Source: VXNF01 sp964291305 (lineage in GTDB: Bacteria > Actinomycetota > Acidimicrobiia > Acidimicrobiales > CATQHL01). Taken from it: DNA of 64,000 nucleotides. Positions 26,414 through 34,933 of this stretch are shown piece after piece. The stretch lies in assembly GCA_964291305.2 (NCBI GenBank), contig OZ219783.1, positions 124,001-188,000 on the forward strand, read 5' to 3'. Position 1 is the first letter of the stretch. Each line of letters opens with the position of its first letter. Below the pieces are notes generated by a model. The model was not told the DNA's origin, made no database searches, and saw only the letters and a list, made by a program, of their open reading frames with translations. A program made the position numbers and the translations under genes.

Positions 26414-27310
26414 GTGACAGCGGCGACGACCCGCCGGGACAGGACCCGCCGAACGCTCATTTTCGTCGTATTCCTGGTTGTCCTGGCGCTGCTGTACACC
26501 GGGTATAAGGCATTTGGTCAGGCCATCGACGACAGCCAGCGAGACTGGTGGGTAGTGGGCTCGTTCTTGCCCCGCAGCGACGACAAGAACATGCCTCCGG
26601 TGCTGGACATCCTGGCCGAGTTTGGCGAGGCCCCCCGCGAGGGCGGCACGACGATTGGCCGCCTCACCCTCGACGGTGCTCTGTTTACCCTGCGTGAAGC
26701 CGCCGTTGGCTTCGCTGCCGGAACAATCATCGGGCTGGCCATAGCCGTAGTGCTTTTGCAGTCTCGGCGCGCCGAGCGGGGAGTGTTGCCGTACGTAATC
26801 GCTAGTCAGACCGTGCCGCTTATTGCTATCGCCCCAATCGTGGTGGTGTGGGGGCGTACCGGTTTGGAGTTCCTCCCGTGGGAGTGGCAGGACTGGATGT
26901 CGGTCTCGCTCATTGCCACGTATCTCACGTTCTTCCCGGTGGCGGTGAACGGCCTGCGGGGACTGCAGTCGCCTCCACCGGAGGCTGCCGAGCTGATGCA
27001 GTCTTACGCAGCTAGCCGCCGCCAAGTGCTGCGGCGCCTGCAGTTGCCGGCCTCATTGCCGTTCCTGTTCCCCGCGCTGCGCATTGCCGCCACCGCTAGT
27101 GTCGTGGGCGCCATCGTGGGGGAAATCTCCGCCGGGGTGCGTGGCGGGCTGGGTCGGCTGATCCTGGACTTTGCCGGCAAGTACATCACCGGACCCGAGC
27201 GTCTGTATGTCGCAATCATCGGCGCGTGCGTCACCGGCCTGGTAGCAGTAGGGGTGGTAGCGGTAGCGGAGCGGCTGTTGTTGGCTCGCCGTCAGCTGCC
27301 GGCCCACTAA
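26414..27310 (+). CDS. ABC transporter permease (NMT1-type importer), subunit 1
   Basis: 298 residues from GTG 26414. About six membrane helices, with the EAA-type cytoplasmic loop ELMQSYAASRRQVLRRLQLP that docks on the ATPase. It belongs to the SsuC/TauC/ThiX-like permease family. It forms an importer with the ATPase, second permease and lipoprotein that follow. Confidence 0.88.
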   Translation: MTAATTRRDRTRRTLIFVVFLVVLALLYTGYKAFGQAIDDSQRDWWVVGSFLPRSDDKNMPPVLDILAEFGEAPREGGTTIGRLTLDGALFTLREAAVGFAAGTIIGLAIAVVLLQSRRAERGVLPYVIASQTVPLIAIAPIVVVWGRTGLEFLPWEWQDWMSVSLIATYLTFFPVAVNGLRGLQSPPPEAAELMQSYAASRRQVLRRLQLPASLPFLFPALRIAATASVVGAIVGEISAGVRGGLGRLILDFAGKYITGPERLYVAIIGACVTGLVAVGVVAVAERLLLARRQLPAH

Positions 27311-27329
27311 ACGCGGTGGATTAGTCGCG

Positions 27330-28136
27330 GTGGATCTGCCAGCAGGAACCGGAGCAGTGACTAACGACTTGGTCCTTGAGGTTGCCGACCTCGAGAAGAC
27401 CTTCAACCCCCACAAGCCCAACGCCGTGACTGCGATTTCCGGCTTGGACTTAGCCGTGCAGCCCCGGGAGTTCGTTTCGATCATCGGTCCTTCTGGCTGT
27501 GGTAAGAGCACGCTGCTGCGGTTGGTGGGTGGGCTGATCGACCCCACCGCGGGCCAGCTCTTAGTCAACGGGCGCAGCGCGCAGGAGGCTCGCCTGAGGC
27601 GCGATTATGGGATGGTCTTCCAGGCGGCCGGGCTGCTGGACTGGCGCTCGGCGGCACGTAACGTGGAACTACCACTGGAGTTGATGGGTTGGTCGAAGTC
27701 TCGCCGCCGGGCTCGCGCCCGACAGATGTTGGAACTCGTAGATCTCGGCAACTTCGCCTCTCACTATCCCAGCGAGCTCTCCGGGGGTATGCAACAACGG
27801 GTTTCGATAGCCCGGGCGCTTAGCTTCGAGCCTGCGTTACTGCTGATGGATGAGCCTTTCGGCGCCCTCGACGAGATGACCCGTGAGTACATGCAGGCTG
27901 AGTTGTTGAAGATCTGGCGGGAGACGACCACGACGGTTATTTTCATTACTCACTCCATCCCTGAGGCGGTGTTCCTCTCGACACGGGTGGCGGTTATGTC
28001 GCCCCGGCCAGCCCGAATCGCCGAGGAGATCCCCATCCAGCTTCCCCAACGCACTCCGCAGGTGCGCGACACTGAGGAGTTCTTCCGCAACGTTTCGCTG
28101 GTGCGCCGCACGCTGCGCTCGGTGGAGGTCACGTGA
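27330..28136 (+). CDS. ABC transporter ATPase (NMT1-type importer)
   Basis: 268 residues from GTG 27330; the GTG at 27357 is an alternative start. Walker A GPSGCGKSTLLR, Q-loop YGMVFQAAGLLDW, signature LSGGMQQRVSIARAL and Walker B ALLLMDEPFGALDE are all intact, with the H-loop in FITHSIPEAV. It powers import through the heterodimer of the flanking permeases. The stop overlaps the next start by 4 bp (GTGA). Confidence 0.92.
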   Translation: MDLPAGTGAVTNDLVLEVADLEKTFNPHKPNAVTAISGLDLAVQPREFVSIIGPSGCGKSTLLRLVGGLIDPTAGQLLVNGRSAQEARLRRDYGMVFQAAGLLDWRSAARNVELPLELMGWSKSRRRARARQMLELVDLGNFASHYPSELSGGMQQRVSIARALSFEPALLLMDEPFGALDEMTREYMQAELLKIWRETTTTVIFITHSIPEAVFLSTRVAVMSPRPARIAEEIPIQLPQRTPQVRDTEEFFRNVSLVRRTLRSVEVT

Positions 28137-28906
28137 AGTTCCTGCGCGGGGGTACCTGGTTGCCGCCAGTGGTAGTTGGGGCGGCCGGCCTGGGGCTTTG
28201 GGAGTTAGTGCTTTGGCTGGCCAACCCAGATGGTTTTGTGCTGCCGCGACCCAGCGAGATCGCCGTTGCCCTGGGTGAGAACATCTCAGAGGTGTGGGTG
28301 GTCTCGCGGGTCACCGGCTTCATCATCCTCACGGGACTCGCTGGCGGTGTGGTGCTGGGCGCAGTCGCGGCCCTGATAGTCACCCGCTCCCGCACTGCCA
28401 ACGAGACGTTGACCCCACTGGCGGTAGCCGTCAATGCCATTCCGATTATCGCTCTGGCGCCACTGTTCAATAACTGGCTGGGCATAACCTCGCCCCGCTC
28501 GAATCAGGCGGTGGTGGTTTTGCTGGTGTTCTTCCCTGTGTTTATCAACACTGCCCGAGGGCTCAGCCAGGTGGGGGAGGAACAGATCGAACTCATGCAG
28601 TCGTACGCCGCTAGCGACTGGCGCATCATGCGCACAGTTCGCATTCCCAACGCCTTGCCTTATTTCTTTACGGCGCTGCGTCTAGTGGCCTCGCTGGCGG
28701 TGATCGCCGCCATTGTGGTGGAGTACTTCGGCGGCCGTCAGGACACGCTTGGTAACATGATTACCCAGAACGCCCAGTTCACGAGGTATGACGATGCCTG
28801 GGCCGCGGTGGCGGCCGGCAGCGTCGTAGGGATCGCTCTGTATTTCGCCGCGTTGCTGCTGGAACGTTTGGTGACCGGTCGTTACGCTCGCTCGACCGCT
28901 ACCTGA
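28133..28906 (+). CDS. ABC transporter permease (NMT1-type importer), subunit 2
   Basis: 257 residues from GTG 28133, overlapping the ATPase stop. About six membrane helices with docking loop ELMQSYAASDWRIMRTVRIP, nearly the same as in subunit 1, so the two permeases probably pair as a heterodimer. ITQNAQFTRYDDAWAAV is typical of the TauC/SsuC group. Confidence 0.88.
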   Translation: MKFLRGGTWLPPVVVGAAGLGLWELVLWLANPDGFVLPRPSEIAVALGENISEVWVVSRVTGFIILTGLAGGVVLGAVAALIVTRSRTANETLTPLAVAVNAIPIIALAPLFNNWLGITSPRSNQAVVVLLVFFPVFINTARGLSQVGEEQIELMQSYAASDWRIMRTVRIPNALPYFFTALRLVASLAVIAAIVVEYFGGRQDTLGNMITQNAQFTRYDDAWAAVAAGSVVGIALYFAALLLERLVTGRYARSTAT

Positions 28907-28979
28907 AGGGCCATGACAAGATCTCCGGGTGGAACTCCGCTCGCCGAGAATGGAGAAAACACAACTGAAAGGGAAGACA

Positions 28980-30209
28980 ATGAGGACTTCTAAAAGAAGC
29001 TTGGCTTGGCGAATGCTGGCGGTCTTGCTGGTGCTGGGGCTAGTAGCCGCGGCCTGCGGCGACGATGACGAAGCAGCAGCGCCAGCGCCGGCTCCCGCGC
29101 CCGAGCCCGCCCCGGCACCCCCGCCCGAGCCGGCACCAGAGCCACCGCCACCGCCAGAGCCCGCGCCGGCGCCCGTAGAGGAGGGTTGTGATGCGCTGAC
29201 CGAGGTGTCGGTGCAGTTGCAGTGGTTCACTCAGTCGCAGTTCGCCGGCTACTACGCGGCCAAAGACCAGGGACTGTATGAGGACCTTTGCCTGGATGTG
29301 ACGATCATCGAGGGTGGCGTGGAAATTGTGCCTATTCCGGTGCTGGACTCCGGCGGTGCCGATTTCGCTGTGTCGTGGGTGCCGCGGGGGCTGGTTCCCC
29401 GTGAAGAGGGCGCCAACGTTGTGAACATCGCCCAGATTTTCGAACGAAGCGCCACGCTTCAGGTGGCCTGGGCCGATTCGGGCATCACCTCGGTGGATGA
29501 CCTGGCTGGCAAGAAGGTCGGCAACTGGGGCTTCGGCAACGAGTTCGAGCTACTGGCCGGGCTGCGCCGTAACGGCATCGATCCCGATAGCGACGTGACC
29601 CTAGTGCAGCAGAACTTTGACATGTCGGCGTTGTTGAACCGAGAGATCGACGCTGCTCAAGCCATGATCTACAACGAGTACGCCCAGGTGTTGGAGGCCA
29701 TCAACCCCGAGACCGGCGAGTTGTTCCAGCCCGAGGACCTGGTGGTCATCGACTGGAACGACGTAGGCACTGCCATGCTGCAGGACGCCATTTGGGCTGA
29801 CGCCGACCGACTTGAGAGCGACGCCGCCTACCGCGATATCGCAGTACGGTTTGTGCAGGGCACCCTGGCCGGCTGGATCTGGTGCCGCGACGAGCCCGAC
29901 GCCTGCGTAGATGTGGTCCTAGACAACGCTCCGACGCTGGGACGCTCGCACCAGGCGTGGCAGCTGAACGAGATCAGCGCCCTGATTTGGCCCTCTTCCG
30001 GCGGTATCGGGGTCATGGACGAGGGCCTGTGGAACCAGACCGTTGACATCGCGGTGGCCGAGGGCATCCTCAGTTCCCTGCCCGAAGGTGAGGCTTATCG
30101 CACCGACATTGTGCTGGAGGCCATAGCCAACCTTCAGGCCGCTGGCGTTGACACCACCGGTAGCGGTTGGAGCCGCGCCGAGGTCGTGTTGAACGAGGGT
30201 GGCGAGTAG
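28980..30209 (+). CDS. NMT1/THI5-type substrate-binding lipoprotein
   Basis: 409 residues from ATG 28980 after GAAAGGGAAG. Signal peptide with lipobox LVAAAC and lipidated Cys26, then an Ala/Pro/Glu-rich tether to about residue 65. The periplasmic-binding domain has VQLQWFTQSQFAGYYAAKDQ, KKVGNWGFGNEFELL and NREIDAAQAMIYNEY, as in NMT1/THI5-like proteins that bind pyrimidine-type or similar small heterocycles. As last gene of the island it likely sets substrate choice: a pyrimidine or hydantoin-like compound is the natural guess. Confidence 0.88.
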   Translation: MRTSKRSLAWRMLAVLLVLGLVAAACGDDDEAAAPAPAPAPEPAPAPPPEPAPEPPPPPEPAPAPVEEGCDALTEVSVQLQWFTQSQFAGYYAAKDQGLYEDLCLDVTIIEGGVEIVPIPVLDSGGADFAVSWVPRGLVPREEGANVVNIAQIFERSATLQVAWADSGITSVDDLAGKKVGNWGFGNEFELLAGLRRNGIDPDSDVTLVQQNFDMSALLNREIDAAQAMIYNEYAQVLEAINPETGELFQPEDLVVIDWNDVGTAMLQDAIWADADRLESDAAYRDIAVRFVQGTLAGWIWCRDEPDACVDVVLDNAPTLGRSHQAWQLNEISALIWPSSGGIGVMDEGLWNQTVDIAVAEGILSSLPEGEAYRTDIVLEAIANLQAAGVDTTGSGWSRAEVVLNEGGE

Positions 30210-30216
30210 CAACTCC

Positions 30217-30267
30217 CATAGCGGGTCCCGGTGGCCAGCCCGGTCGCTGGGACCCTGCTGGGCTATG
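30217..30267. terminator. Hairpin at the end of the catabolic operon
   Basis: Eight bases after the binding-protein stop, GGGTCCC (30223-30229) pairs with GGGACCC (30249-30255), extended by CATAGC (30217-30222) with GCTATG (30262-30267). No T-run follows. It sits between convergent genes and could end transcription in either direction. Confidence 0.55.
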
Positions 30268-30280
30268 TGAGTCTGGATTC

Positions 30281-30853
30281 TTAGGCTCGGCCCATCGTGT
30301 AGAACTCGTCGTTGGGGAGCATGGCTACTAGGTGGGCCATGCGGTTGGACATGGCAAACAGGGCACTAATGGCGCCGATGTCCCAGATGTCCTCGTCGCT
30401 GAAACCGCAGGCTCTCAGACTCTCGTGATCGGACTGATCGATACTGGCTGGCTCTCGGCACAGCTTTAGGGCGAAGTCGATCATGGCGCGCTGGCGTTCG
30501 GTGATGTTGGCCATTGCCGGATCGATCGCTAGTTGGTCGGCTAGCAGAGGGTCCCCCGAGCGGATCCGCAGCACGGCACCGTGAGCCACGGTGCAGTAAA
30601 GGCAGCTGTTGGCAGCGCTGGTGGCTACCACGATCATCTCCCGTTCGGCGAGGCTGAGACCGTCGGAGGCTGACATCAAGGCATCGTGATAGGCCAGGAA
30701 GGCTCGCAGCTCAGCCGGCCGGTGGGCGAGCGCCAAGAACACATTCGGCACGAAGCCAACCTTGGCTTCTACCTCCTCAATGCGCTCCCGCAAGTCCGCG
30801 GGGATCTCTGCCAAGTTGGGTACCGGGAATAAGGAAATGGGCTGATCGCTCAT
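30281..30853 (-). CDS. AhpD-like peroxidase-related protein (carboxymuconolactone decarboxylase fold)
   Basis: 190 residues, all helical. The C-x2-C pair in NSCLYCTVAHG followed by His is the AhpD-type redox site; EREMIVVATSAANSC and SDEDIWDIGAISALFAMSNRM are typical of the peroxidase-related subgroup. It probably reduces peroxides or acts as a thiol oxidoreductase in the cytoplasm. It stands alone, convergent with the catabolic island. Confidence 0.85.
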   Translation of the reverse strand: MSDQPISLFPVPNLAEIPADLRERIEEVEAKVGFVPNVFLALAHRPAELRAFLAYHDALMSASDGLSLAEREMIVVATSAANSCLYCTVAHGAVLRIRSGDPLLADQLAIDPAMANITERQRAMIDFALKLCREPASIDQSDHESLRACGFSDEDIWDIGAISALFAMSNRMAHLVAMLPNDEFYTMGRA

Positions 30854-30922
30854 GCCGCGAGCCTAACTAGCGCTAGCTCGAAGGCTCCCGTAAGGCACTT
30901 TCGGCTATCATGCTGCCTTCAC

Positions 30923-31012
30923 GGAGAGGTGGCCGAGTCCGGTTGAAGGCGCTCCCCTGCTAAGGGAGTAAGGGTTACAAGCCCTTCGTGGGTTCAAATC
31001 CCACCCTCTCCG
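30923..31012 (+). tRNA. tRNA-Ser (GCU)
   Basis: 90 nt class II tRNA. Acceptor GGAGAGG (30923-30929) pairs with CCTCTCC (31005-31011), discriminator G. The anticodon loop CTGCTAA is flanked by CTCCC and GGGAG, giving anticodon GCU. A long variable arm and GGTTCAAATCC T-loop are present. CCA is not encoded. Confidence 0.95.
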
Positions 31013-31023
31013 CAGAGCGACCG

Positions 31024-31956
31024 CTAGAAGTCGGCTAAGAGTCGTTGATAGGCCTCGGGAGTGGCGTAGGAGAGTTGCGTGCCAGGACGGGTGACGCTGT
31101 CGGACGCTACCGCGATGGCTATCTGGGCCGCCTCGAGTTCGTTGCGGCCCCCAGCCAACGCCCAGATAAAGCCGCCCACGAAGGCGTCCCCGGCGCCGGT
31201 GGTGTCTACGACCTCGACGGGCGGAGCGGCGAGGCGCAGCACCTCGCCAGCTACCGAAACCAGCGCCGCGCCGGCCGAGCCGAGAGTAACGAGCAGGCGA
31301 CAGCCCACCTTGGCGGCTACTGATCGCAGCACATCGTCACTTGGTATGCCGTCTCCTGGTATGCCGTTTCCGACTGGCTCGCCGGCGAGTGAGGCCAACT
31401 CCACTTCGTTGGGGATGACCCAGTCCGAGGCGGCGGCCAGCGCGGGCTCCAGCGGTGCTGCGGGAGCGGGGTTCAGGACCACAATTGCGCCCCTACGCCG
31501 AGCGGCGGCGAAGGCAGCGGCTGTAACCGCCTGGGGGACCTCAAACTGTCCGGCCACCACGGCCGGTGCTGGCCCGTCGTTTACCGCGGCGACGGCTACG
31601 TCTGAGTCCATAGCCAAGTTGGCGCCCGGCAGAATGATGATTCGGTTCTGGCCGCTGGCCTCTACCCAAATGGGTGCCACCCCGCTGGCCCCCGGCACCC
31701 GGCGTGCCCAAGTGGTGTCGATATCCCGGTCGGCGAAGTTCTGGAGAGTCTCGGTGCCGTAGCTGTCGCTGCCTACGCAGCAGACCATCGACACCTTGGC
31801 CCCTAGCAGACGGGCCATAACCGCCTGGTTGGCACCCTTGCCGCCGAAGCCGGCCTGAAACGAGGTGCCAACTACGGTCTCACCTGCTTCGGGCAGGCGG
31901 GGAGCGTAGGCCATCAGATCCATCATGGTGCTACCCACGATGATTATCCTCGACAT
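31024..31956 (-). CDS. rbsK: Ribokinase (PfkB family)
   Basis: 310 residues. Signatures are GFGGKGANQAVMARLLG near the start and the catalytic DTTGAGDAFVGGFIWAL with the anion-hole GAGD and base Asp. It phosphorylates ribose or a related sugar or nucleoside. It follows the VOC gene on the same strand after 28 bp, with AGAGG ahead of the ATG, so the two may be co-expressed. A small internal duplication (GNGIPGDGIPSDD) is visible around residue 195. Confidence 0.88.
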   Translation of the reverse strand: MSRIIIVGSTMMDLMAYAPRLPEAGETVVGTSFQAGFGGKGANQAVMARLLGAKVSMVCCVGSDSYGTETLQNFADRDIDTTWARRVPGASGVAPIWVEASGQNRIIILPGANLAMDSDVAVAAVNDGPAPAVVAGQFEVPQAVTAAAFAAARRRGAIVVLNPAPAAPLEPALAAASDWVIPNEVELASLAGEPVGNGIPGDGIPSDDVLRSVAAKVGCRLLVTLGSAGAALVSVAGEVLRLAAPPVEVVDTTGAGDAFVGGFIWALAGGRNELEAAQIAIAVASDSVTRPGTQLSYATPEAYQRLLADF

Positions 31957-31984
31957 CTCGGCACCTCTGGAGGTTGTGACAGCG

Positions 31985-32776
31985 CTAGCCGAAGAGTTCC
32001 GGATTTAGCGCGATGATTGTGAACGGGGCACCGAAAGGGTCCTCCACGACGGCGAAACGGCCGGGCGCGATGTCCGTCGGTGGCACACACACCTTGCCGC
32101 CTAGTTCGGCTACTCGGGCCGAGGAGGCTTCGCAGTCCTCCACGGCGAAGTACACCATCCAGTGCGACGGCACCTCGGCGGGCCAGCGGTCGTCCATCGT
32201 GATGATGCCGCCGACGGCGGTGTCGCCGAGTTGCAGCATGTGATAGGCAGAGTCGCCTCCGGTTTCCTGCTGGTCCAACTCGTGGGACTCCCAGCCGAAT
32301 AGCGTTTTGTAGAAGGCGGAAGCCACTTCGGGCTGGCGAGTATTCAACTCCGCCCAGCAGAGGGTGCCCGACTCCATTCGTACTTCAGCGCCGATGTGCT
32401 GGCCGGGTTGCCATAGCGACAGCGCCGCGCCAGTGGGGTCGGCGATTACAGCCATTCGACCGGCGTCGAATACGTCCACGGCCCCATGTAGCTCCTGGCC
32501 GCCGGCTGCGGACGCGACACTGACGGCCTCTTCGACATCTGCCACGGTTACGTAGGTGCTCCAGACAGCCGGCATGTCCCCCCAGGTGGGACCAAGGCCT
32601 GCCACCGCGGCGTCTCCTTGCATAAAGACCGTGTAGCCGCGAGCTTCGGGTATGGGGGAGGGTTCGCCAGTCCAGCCGAACAGGGCGCCGTAGAAAGCCC
32701 GCCCAGCCTCTAGATCGGGGCAACTCACATCGGCCCATGAGGGTGTGCCGGGCTGGTAAGCAGTGTGTCGGACCAT
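31985..32776 (-). CDS. VOC-superfamily (glyoxalase/bleomycin resistance-like) protein, two domains
   Basis: 263 residues from ATG 32776, chosen because AGAAGGAG lies just upstream; a longer frame through the poly-C is an artefact. Two tandem VOC modules begin at GTPSWADVSCPDLEAGRAFY and GTLCWAELNTRQPEVASAFY, each with an FGW segment and a later FAV/IAL core. Such proteins bind metals and small ligands; the substrate is unknown. The leader contains a 19-base homopolymer 25-43 bp before the start, which could alter expression. Confidence 0.85.
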   Translation of the reverse strand: MVRHTAYQPGTPSWADVSCPDLEAGRAFYGALFGWTGEPSPIPEARGYTVFMQGDAAVAGLGPTWGDMPAVWSTYVTVADVEEAVSVASAAGGQELHGAVDVFDAGRMAVIADPTGAALSLWQPGQHIGAEVRMESGTLCWAELNTRQPEVASAFYKTLFGWESHELDQQETGGDSAYHMLQLGDTAVGGIITMDDRWPAEVPSHWMVYFAVEDCEASSARVAELGGKVCVPPTDIAPGRFAVVEDPFGAPFTIIALNPELFG

Positions 32777-32800
32777 GTTTAGCTCCTTCTGAGAGTCTGC

Positions 32801-32819
32801 GGGGGGGGGGGGGGGGGGG
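32801..32819. repeat. G19 homopolymer tract in a divergent promoter region
   Basis: Nineteen consecutive G on the plus strand, read as C19 upstream of the VOC gene. The tract ends 25 bp before the VOC start codon and lies 128 bp ahead of the queuosine-salvage start. Length change could alter promoter spacing or leader structure for either gene. Confidence 0.85.
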
Positions 32820-32946
32820 ACACCCCCGGGTGCCACAGTCTGCCAGGTGAGGACTGCGATGTCATAGCCTGAATAGTGGCGGGCCACGTTGCCGCCTAGC
32901 CGGGCGCATCCCCGGCCAGCTTCCAGCCAAAGTACAGGAGCAACAC

Positions 32947-33948
32947 ATGTCCAACTCCGCCGTGTGGTCCTCGCCCGTCCTGCAATCGGTGGTGGGAGTC
33001 ATCGAGCGCTCCCGCCATGTCACCACACACCCAGAGGCAGTCGAGCAGGTGGCGTCGTGGATGGCCTATGAGGAGTTCAGCTTCCCCTCCGGTGCTATCG
33101 ACGGGCAGTTTGCTAACCGAACGGACCCTTCGGCGATCATCGACGTGTCGTTCTTTTACGCGGTGCTGAACTTCGCCTTCAGTGACTTCGACACGGGGGT
33201 GAAGTTCGCCACCACATATCAAGGCCAGCAGTGGTCTGACAGCGAGGCCATGTTCGCTTGCGTGAACCGGGCCTTGGAGGAGGGTGTGCCGCTGACCGAC
33301 GGCGCCTACCTGGCAGAGCTGGACAGTAATGACCTGGCAAGAGTGTTTGTTGGCAACATCCCTATACCTATGGCGGTCGAGCGGGTGGAGATCCTAAATG
33401 CCGTGGGCGTCACCCTGGTCGAGGGTTACGACGGCGCCGCCCACCGGTTCGTGGCCGATTGTGCCCCCGCCATGTACGCAGCCGGTGACGGCCTCATGGA
33501 GCGCCTAGTTGTGGAGTTTCCGCGCTTCAACGACGTCAGCAGCCATGACGGCCATGAGGTGCAACTGCATAAGCTGGCGCAGTTGTGGCTCTGGCAGTTG
33601 CACATGGCCCTGGCCGGCTCGGGCACATTCGCCGTGGGCGACCTGGATCAAATGACAGCCTTCGCCGACTACATCGTGCCGGTGGCGCTGCGGTTGATGG
33701 GCATTACCTCCTATACCCCAGAGCTGGAAGCGGCCATTAATCGAGGCGACCACATCCCTCGTGACAGTGCCGAGGAGGTAGAGATCCGCGCTCACACCCT
33801 CTATGCCACGGCTCTGCTCACTGACGCCGTCAACCGTATCCGCCCCGACTCGTTGGCTCTGGTGGTGCCACAGTTGGACTTCCGGCTATGGAAGAGCTAC
33901 CACGCCACTTTCTGGCCTCACCACCTCACACGCACGATCATGTACTGA
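32947..33948 (+). CDS. Queuosine salvage protein (Qng1/DUF2419 family)
   Basis: 333 residues matching the Q_salvage family throughout: DVSFFYAVLNFAFSDFDTG, TTYQGQQWSDSEAMFACVNR, GNIPIPMAVERVEILNAVG, FPRFNDVSSHDGHEVQ and EEVEIRAHTLYATALL. Family members are queuosine 5'-phosphate N-glycosylases that free queuine for reuse in tRNA anticodons. Full length, with AGGAG before the ATG. It is near three tRNA genes and tadA, though none of those three tRNAs has the GUN anticodon that receives queuosine. No queuosine synthesis or tgt gene is in the window. Confidence 0.88.
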   Translation: MSNSAVWSSPVLQSVVGVIERSRHVTTHPEAVEQVASWMAYEEFSFPSGAIDGQFANRTDPSAIIDVSFFYAVLNFAFSDFDTGVKFATTYQGQQWSDSEAMFACVNRALEEGVPLTDGAYLAELDSNDLARVFVGNIPIPMAVERVEILNAVGVTLVEGYDGAAHRFVADCAPAMYAAGDGLMERLVVEFPRFNDVSSHDGHEVQLHKLAQLWLWQLHMALAGSGTFAVGDLDQMTAFADYIVPVALRLMGITSYTPELEAAINRGDHIPRDSAEEVEIRAHTLYATALLTDAVNRIRPDSLALVVPQLDFRLWKSYHATFWPHHLTRTIMY

Positions 33949-33999
33949 AATCTCTGCCGGTTTTGGCTTAGTGTGGCTAGCCCGGGGACAGTTTTACGG

Positions 34000-34096
34000 T
34001 TGTTGCGATTGTTTGTGAGCGGAGGGCCAATGGCGCTCCAAGTCCTTGCCAGTAGTCCCTGGTTTGCCATTGTTGCGATTGTTTGTGAGCGGAGGG
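34000..34096. repeat. 27-bp direct repeat ending in the tRNA-Ser acceptor, 70-bp period
   Basis: TTGTTGCGATTGTTTGTGAG plus CGGAGGG occurs at 34000-34026 and again at 34070-34096. The second copy covers the last bases of the tRNA-Ser(CGA) gene; the first is a free-standing duplicate. Confidence 0.9.
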
Positions 34097-34176
34097 TGTG
34101 GGATTCGAACCCACGGTGACCCGGAGGCCACAACGGCTTTCGAGGCCGCCCCATTCGTCCGCTCTGGCAACCCTCC
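34090..34176 (-). tRNA. tRNA-Ser (CGA)
   Basis: 87 nt class II tRNA on the minus strand. Acceptor GGAGGGT pairs with ACCCTCC, discriminator G. The anticodon loop CTCGAAA gives CGA. T-loop GGTTCGAATCC and a long variable arm are present. CCA is not encoded. Confidence 0.95.
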
Positions 34177-34325
34177 GCCGGACAAGTTAGCGTCGCCGGA
34201 GGGCGAAGAACTGTTGCAGCAGAGTTCTTAGAGCAGGCGGCCGGGCCGCCAGCCACTTGCTCCGCTCTGGCAACCCTCCGCCGGACAAGTTAGCGTCGCC
34301 GGAGGGCGAAGAACTGTTGCAGCAG
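34158..34325. repeat. 65-bp perfect direct repeat joining tRNA-Ser 5' end and tadA 3' end
   Basis: 34158-34222 is repeated exactly at 34261-34325, a 103-bp period. Each copy has the 5' quarter of tRNA-Ser, a 30-bp spacer and the last codons of tadA. The outer copy of the tRNA fragment (34261-34279) is not a functional tRNA, and the inner tadA fragment is detached from its gene. Confidence 0.9.
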
Positions 34326-34748
34326 TTCGGCGGCTTCGGCAGCCAGCAAGCCCCCTGCCACTTCCATCTGGTGATTCAGGCGTGGATCGGCCCCCAGGTT
34401 GTAGAGCGAACCGCAGGCGCCGGCTTTAGGGTCGACAGCACCGAAGGCAATGCGGTCAACCCGCGCGGCGAGCGCTGCGCCGGCACACATGGGGCACGGC
34501 TCTAAGGTGACCACCAAGGTGGTGTTGTCTAGGCGCCAGGTGCCGCGAGCCGCCGCGGCGTCACGCAACGCCAATATCTCGGCATGGGCTGTGGGGTCGC
34601 CCTGCAGCTCGCGCTCGTTGTGGCGCCGGGCGATCAACTCGCCGTCCGCCAGCACTACCGCTCCCACCGGCACGTCGCCGTGACGGACTGCCGCAGCAGC
34701 CTCGACCAAGGCTGCCCGCATGGCCGCCGCTTCGCTGTCAGTGCCCAT
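34290..34748 (-). CDS. tadA: tRNA-specific adenosine deaminase
   Basis: 152 residues from ATG 34748. Zinc deaminase motif: His55-Ala-Glu57 (DPTAHAEILALRD) and Cys85-x2-Cys88 (TLEPCPMCAGA). It converts the wobble adenosine of tRNA-Arg(ACG) to inosine. Its last codons ELLQQFFALRRR lie within the 65-bp duplicated segment. It sits between two serine tRNAs. Confidence 0.92.
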   Translation of the reverse strand: MGTDSEAAAMRAALVEAAAAVRHGDVPVGAVVLADGELIARRHNERELQGDPTAHAEILALRDAAAARGTWRLDNTTLVVTLEPCPMCAGAALAARVDRIAFGAVDPKAGACGSLYNLGADPRLNHQMEVAGGLLAAEAAELLQQFFALRRR

Positions 34749-34773
34749 CTGCTGCCTGTCCCTGCTCTTGCAG

Positions 34774-34860
34774 CGGAGGGAGTGGGATTCGAACCCACGG
34801 TGGCCGCAAGACCACACACGCTCTCCAGGCGTGCCGAATCGTCCGCTCTCGCATCCCTCC
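34774..34860 (-). tRNA. tRNA-Ser (GGA)
   Basis: 87 nt class II tRNA on the minus strand. Acceptor GGAGGGA pairs with TCCCTCC, discriminator G. Anticodon loop CTGGAGA gives GGA. GGTTCGAATCC T-loop and long variable arm are present. It ends 25 bp upstream of the tadA start. Confidence 0.95.
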
Positions 34861-34933
34861 CGTTGGTCTCCCGCCCAAGCGCGGAAGGCTCAACCAGGGT
34901 AGCCTGCGGTGGCCGGTGACCGTCCTGGGACGT

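Noticed and set aside
32777..32887. Upstream extension of the VOC protein through the homopolymer
   Set aside because: It would add a polyproline run from the tract; a strong AGAAGGAG and family similarity place the start at 32776.
34261..34279. Additional tRNA gene
   Set aside because: Only the 5' end of tRNA-Ser is present in the duplicated segment; no anticodon or T arm follows.
34000..34330. Integrative element attachment site at tRNA-Ser
   Set aside because: Repeats are only 70-103 bp apart, with no integrase or cargo between; tandem duplication explains them better.
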